A DNA stretch of 64,000 nt. Origin: Hydrogenophaga sp. 2FB. Its GTDB lineage: Bacteria; Pseudomonadota; Gammaproteobacteria; Burkholderiales; Burkholderiaceae_C. Shown here piece by piece: positions 60,641-64,000 of the stretch (positions are counted from its first letter, which is position 1; each line of letters begins with the position of its first letter). The translations under genes were made by a program, and so were the position numbers. The DNA lies in contig NZ_SCML01000016.1 in NCBI RefSeq assembly GCF_005503365.1, forward strand, positions 1 through 64,000, read 5' to 3'. Below the pieces are notes generated by a model. That model worked only from the letters and a program-made list of their open reading frames with translations, was not told where the DNA came from and did no database searches.

Positions 60641-60660
60641 AATGAAAACCATTCTCATTC
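60641..60660. promoter_or_regulatory. Fur box upstream of fecI
   Basis: The A/T-rich sequence, on the minus strand GAATGAGAATGGTTTTCATT, matches the Fur 6-1-6 hexamer pattern (GATAAT-like repeats) at most positions. It sits just upstream of the GTG of fecI in otherwise GC-rich DNA. Confidence 0.75.
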
Positions 60661-60711
60661 TAATGGCTCGCACCCTGCCCCAACGCACCCCTCTTGCTCG
60701 AACCAGCTCCG

Positions 60712-63393
60712 CTACACCAGTTGCTCCAACACATAGGGCAACAAGCCCCCGCGCCGCGCGTATTCGATTTCCAGCGGCGTATCGAGCCGAAGCACGAGTG
60801 GCACCGAGCGCTGCGTGCCGTCCACGCGCGTGATGCTCAGCGTGAGCCGCTCTCCGGGCGACACGCCGTCGCGCAATCCGACGATGGCGAATGTTTCGGT
60901 GCCGTCGAGTTCCAGCGACGCCACCGAGGTGTCCGCCGGCAGCTGGCAAGGCAGCACACCCATGCCCGCCAGGTTGCTGCGGTGGATGCGCTCGAAACTG
61001 GCGGCCACCACCGCGCGCACGCCGAGCAGGCGCGTGGCTTTGGCGGCCCAGTCGCGCGCGCTGCCGGTGCCGTATTCCTCGCCCGCGATCGCGATCACCG
61101 GCGTGCCGCTCTGCCGGTAGCGCTCGGATGCTTCGAAGATCGACACACGCTCGCCACCCGGTTGCAGGCGCGTCCAGGGCCCCTCCTCGCCCCCGACCAT
61201 CCGGTTGCGCAGGTGGATGTTGCCGAAGCCGCCACGCGTCATGACATCGTGGTTCATCCGGCGCGCGCCGAAGCTGCTGAAACCCGATGGCGAAACGCCC
61301 AGCGCCTGGAGGTAGCGACCCGCATCGCTCTGGGCCGAGATGGTGGCGATGGGACTGATGTGGTCGGTGGTCACCGAGTCACCGAGGATGGCGAGCGCAC
61401 GCGCGCCCACCACATCGACCAGCGACGACCTCAGCAGGCGCGCGTCCTTGAGGAACGGCGGCTCCTGGATGAAGGTCGACGCCCCGTTCCACGCGTACAG
61501 CTCGCCCGCGGGCGTGGGCAATGCGTCCCACATGGCATTGCCCTTGCCGAGCTGGTCGATGTACACGGACCGGTAGAAATCGGGCCGCGCGGCGCGCGCC
61601 ACAGCGTCCGCCACGGCCTGCGGCGTTGGCCAGATGTCGGCCAGAAAAACCGGCGCTCCGGACGCGTCCACACCCAGCGGCTCGGTTGCGAAGTCGATGT
61701 CCACACTGCCGGCCAGCGCATACGCCACCACCAGCGGTGGGCTGGCAAGATACGTCGCCCGCAACGACGGATGTACGCGCGCTTCGAAATTGCGGTTGCC
61801 CGACAGCACGGCGCACGCAATGACATCCGAATGCTGCATCGCCGCCTCGGCATCGGCGAGCAGAGGCCCCGCGTTGCCGATGCACGTGGTGCAGCCATAG
61901 GCCACGACGCCGAAACCCAAGGTGTTCAGCGACGCTTGCAGGCCTGCGGCTTCGAGATAGCGGCTGACCACCCGCGAGCCCGGTGCCATCGAGGTCTTGA
62001 CCCAGGACTTGCTGGCGAGTCCACGTTCCACCGCAGCGTGCGCGAGCAGGCCCGCGGCGAGCATCACGGAGGGGTTGGAGGTGTTGGTGCACGAGGTGAT
62101 GGCCGCGATCAGCACGTCGCCGTCGCGCGCCTGGTACGGCGCCTGCACGCCGTCGCGTGCGCGGAAATCCGCTTCGGGGCGGGCATACCCACCGTCCTCG
62201 ACAGAGGCACCCACCACGCCGCGAAAATTCGCCTTCATCCGGGAGAGCGGCACCAGGTCCTGCGGACGCTTCGGCCCGGCGACGGCCGCGACCACGTCGG
62301 CCAGATCGATCCGCATGCGCCGCGAGTACCGGACCTCCGCTTGCGATGCGCCCCCCATGCAGTGTTGCAGTTCGAGGTACTGCTCCAGCTCGCGCACCTC
62401 CGCAGGATCCCGGCCGGTTTCGATCAGATAGCGCGCGCTTTGCGCATCAAACGGAAAAAACGCGAGGGTCGCACCGTATTCGGGCGCCATGTTGGCGACG
62501 GTGGCGCGATCGGGCACCGAGAGGCGCGCCACGCCGTCGCCGACGAATTCCAGGAACTGGCCCACCACCTTGGCCTTGCGCAACAGCTGTGTGACGTGCA
62601 GGACGAGGTCGGTGCTGGTCACGCCGGGCGACAAGCTCCCGTGCAGCTCGACAGCCACCACGTCCGGCGTGACGAAGGACACCGGCTGCCCCAGCAGCGC
62701 GGCTTGGGCTTCAATGCCACCCACACCCCACCCCACCACACCGAGTCCGGCCACCATGCAGGTGTGTGAATCGGTGCCGACGAGTGTGTCCAGAAAGACG
62801 TCCTCGCCGTCGCGCATCAGACCTCTGGCGAGAAACTCAAGGTTCACCTGGTGCAGGATGCCAAAGCCCGAAGGAATCAGGCGCACGCCTTCGAACGCCT
62901 GCATGGCCCATTTGACAAACAGAAACCGCTCTTCGTTGCGCGCCATTTCCAGCTGGGCATTGCGCAACGGCGCATCGGGCGTGCCGTGAAAGTCAATGTC
63001 GATGGCGTGGTCGATCACCATGTCCACCGGCACGCGCGGACGCACCATGGAGACAGGCCGCCCCTGGCGGGCCGCGGCGCTGCGCAGGGCGGCCAGATCG
63101 CAGAGCGCCGGAATGCCAGCGACATCCTGCAGCACGATGCGGCTGACGACAAACGGGATCTCGGTCGTGCGCGCGCCGTTGGGCGCCCATGCCGCGAGGG
63201 CGCGCACATGCTCTTCACTGACGCGTGCGCCGTCGCAGTGGCGCAGCAACGATTCGAGCACGATGCGCAGGCACACCGGCAGTTGCCTCAGTTGGGGAAA
63301 GCCTTGTTCCTGCAAGGCATCCAGCGAGTGGTAGCGGCGAGGCTCTCCAGAGCGGCTGTGGAAGGGTCGAATGCAGCGTTCTCTCAATGACAT
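60712..63393 (-). CDS. acnA: Aconitate hydratase A
   Basis: The 893-residue protein has the usual AcnA length and interconverts citrate and isocitrate. It shows HTCMVAGLGVVGWGVGGIEAQAALLGQP, the Fe-S ligands in AITSCTNTSNPSVML and GCTTCIGNAGPL, and the mobile-domain AGEEYGTGSARDWAAKA and FERIHRSNLAGMGVLPC. The start at ATG 63393 (MSLRER) is favoured over a long upstream frame with no family similarity. It is divergent from the Bug gene at 63841 and lies just after the iron operon promoter. It could also serve as a catabolic paralogue; a housekeeping copy elsewhere cannot be excluded. Confidence 0.88.
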   Translation of the reverse strand: MSLRERCIRPFHSRSGEPRRYHSLDALQEQGFPQLRQLPVCLRIVLESLLRHCDGARVSEEHVRALAAWAPNGARTTEIPFVVSRIVLQDVAGIPALCDLAALRSAAARQGRPVSMVRPRVPVDMVIDHAIDIDFHGTPDAPLRNAQLEMARNEERFLFVKWAMQAFEGVRLIPSGFGILHQVNLEFLARGLMRDGEDVFLDTLVGTDSHTCMVAGLGVVGWGVGGIEAQAALLGQPVSFVTPDVVAVELHGSLSPGVTSTDLVLHVTQLLRKAKVVGQFLEFVGDGVARLSVPDRATVANMAPEYGATLAFFPFDAQSARYLIETGRDPAEVRELEQYLELQHCMGGASQAEVRYSRRMRIDLADVVAAVAGPKRPQDLVPLSRMKANFRGVVGASVEDGGYARPEADFRARDGVQAPYQARDGDVLIAAITSCTNTSNPSVMLAAGLLAHAAVERGLASKSWVKTSMAPGSRVVSRYLEAAGLQASLNTLGFGVVAYGCTTCIGNAGPLLADAEAAMQHSDVIACAVLSGNRNFEARVHPSLRATYLASPPLVVAYALAGSVDIDFATEPLGVDASGAPVFLADIWPTPQAVADAVARAARPDFYRSVYIDQLGKGNAMWDALPTPAGELYAWNGASTFIQEPPFLKDARLLRSSLVDVVGARALAILGDSVTTDHISPIATISAQSDAGRYLQALGVSPSGFSSFGARRMNHDVMTRGGFGNIHLRNRMVGGEEGPWTRLQPGGERVSIFEASERYRQSGTPVIAIAGEEYGTGSARDWAAKATRLLGVRAVVAASFERIHRSNLAGMGVLPCQLPADTSVASLELDGTETFAIVGLRDGVSPGERLTLSITRVDGTQRSVPLVLRLDTPLEIEYARRGGLLPYVLEQLV

Positions 63394-63840
63394 GTTCCAT
63401 CGACCTTCGCGTCGGCATCTGCGACGTTTTGCATGCGGGCTCCGGAGCGAGCCCCGTGGCCCCTCGTGGCCGCGAGTATCCAGAGGCAGGCGCATCGACG
63501 CAAATGCAAACGCCGAGCTCAGCATTCGATAAAAGCATGCTGCCCACAGGAACAGGGGCGGCGCTCGCCGTGGCCTGCTCGACGGTCCAGCACGCCAAAG
63601 GTCAACCTATTTTTCACCATACAGTTAATAAATGGGCGACGCGGCAGCGGCGCCATGCAGCGCGTCACTCCCCGAGTTCGCCCATTTCCCGAGCGCCTTC
63701 GGGCCATTTACCCAGGGAAAACCCTTAAAGGCGCCACATCAACCAGCGCTTGCAGTTCCTGCGTGACTGCTTCTATAATTTCCGCTATTCACTGATTGGT
63801 GAATTAAAACCAACCACCCGCCCAAGCCCTGGAGACACAC
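63394..63840. other. Intergenic region acnA - Bug gene
   Basis: This 447-base stretch holds the acnA upstream region and the promoter of the downstream Bug gene with a TetR-type palindrome (63750-63804). The middle (about 63540-63740) shows a local drop in GC and no gene I can support. Confidence 0.5.
63750..63804 (+). promoter_or_regulatory. Promoter with TetR-type operator, copy 3
   Basis: TTGCAG (63750-63755) and TATAAT (63774-63779) with an 18-bp spacer form a strong sigma70 promoter. The perfect-arm palindrome ATTCAC-TGATTG-GTGAAT (63787-63804) covers the expected start point (about 63786). The arms match those at 26698 and 27416, about 37 kb away. Confidence 0.78.
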
Positions 63841-64000
63841 ATGAAACTGATCCAAGCCACCGCCCTGGCCGTGTTCGCGCTCACCACCAGCCTGCCCGCC
63901 GCCGCGCAGCAGGGCTACCCGAACAAGGCCATCCGCGTGATCGTGCCGTTCGCCGCCGGCAGCACCACGGACATCATTGCCCGCGCGATCACCGACAAGA
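63841..64000 (+). CDS. Bug-family substrate-binding protein (cut by window end)
   Basis: Only the first 53 residues are visible. They include a signal peptide (MKLIQATALAVFALTTSLPAAAQ) and the Bug start YPNKAIRVIVPFAAGSTTDIIARAI. GGAG precedes the ATG. The promoter carries the TetR-type operator also found at tctC, which implies joint control with the transporter operon at 27454. The gene continues past the window. Confidence 0.88.
   Translation, partial: MKLIQATALAVFALTTSLPAAAQQGYPNKAIRVIVPFAAGSTTDIIARAITDK

Noticed and set aside
60712-63393. 2-methylaconitate/methylcitrate-type AcnD instead of AcnA
   Set aside because: No prpB/prpC-type neighbours are present and the GVVGWGVGGIEAQAALLGQP block reads as AcnA; a special role cannot be excluded.

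Overview
The window is GC-rich, gene-dense DNA from a betaproteobacterium, most likely Burkholderiales/Comamonadaceae. The grounds are several Bug/TctC-type binding proteins, an alanine/lysine-rich histone-H1-like tail fused to a SWIB domain, a 6S RNA gene just after zapA, the DUF3325/DUF3649 iron genes, and short palindromic intergenic repeats of the kind seen in this family. The assignment rests on gene content only; there is no rRNA or other marker in the window.

Layout. (1) 8-9045, minus strand: a vitamin B12 salvage/assembly operon behind a cobalamin riboswitch: btuB, cobB, a signal-less B12-binding-like protein, cobU, btuF, btuC, btuD, cobO and a third BtuF-like protein. Most genes are joined by ATGA/GTGA overlaps. 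(2) 9097-11606, plus: a ZapB-like coiled-coil gene, zapA, the 6S RNA gene ssrS, a TauE/SafE permease and the H1-SWIB protein with a terminator. (3) 11637-16560, plus: an unusual trio made of an adenylate cyclase-TolB-TPR protein, a PAP2/haloperoxidase-fold protein with eight N-terminal SGGV repeats, and an S8 peptidase. (4) 16573-23314: a lower-GC catabolic block with two LysR regulators, a Rieske oxygenase and its reductase, a TIM-barrel isomerase-like protein, an internally deleted formaldehyde dehydrogenase gene and an orphan BMP-type binding protein. Two identical 20-bp sites about 2.3 kb apart suggest one regulator for the reductase/oxygenase operon and the binding protein.

(5) 23543-32668: CRP-type and LuxR-type regulators, a ThDP enzyme of the acetolactate-synthase type, a divergent TetR regulator, then tctC-tctB-tctA with an isomerase-like and an enolase-superfamily gene. 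An 18-bp palindrome lies in the tetR/ThDP intergenic region, before tctC, and again before another tctC-like gene at 63841, so these probably form one TetR regulon. (6) 32698-36504: a decayed tRNA-Asn remnant, a YdeI-like protein, a Bug protein, uraD and a LysR gene. (7) 36505-39990: a molybdenum hydroxylase pair (IorAB type) and a Crp/Fnr regulator. (8) 40096-45239: Bug protein, amidase (allophanate-hydrolase type), DUF1185 protein, AtzA/TrzN-type amidohydrolase and TauE permease, probably degrading a nitrogen-rich compound. (9) 45246-50918: CMD/AhpD-like protein, two Bug proteins, enolase-superfamily protein and PDC-lactonase-like hydrolase with a divergent LysR gene.

(10) 50940-60660, minus: a Fur-box-preceded iron operon, fecI-fecR-fecA-type receptor-DUF3649-PepSY-DUF3325-macA-macB. 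(11) 60712-64000: an aconitase A gene and, divergent from it, a Bug gene cut by the window end.

Overall the window combines housekeeping genes (zapA, 6S RNA, aconitase, B12 and iron supply) with a series of small substrate-specific catabolic modules, each with its own binding protein and regulator. All functions are read from sequence motifs without database searches, so substrates are left open.
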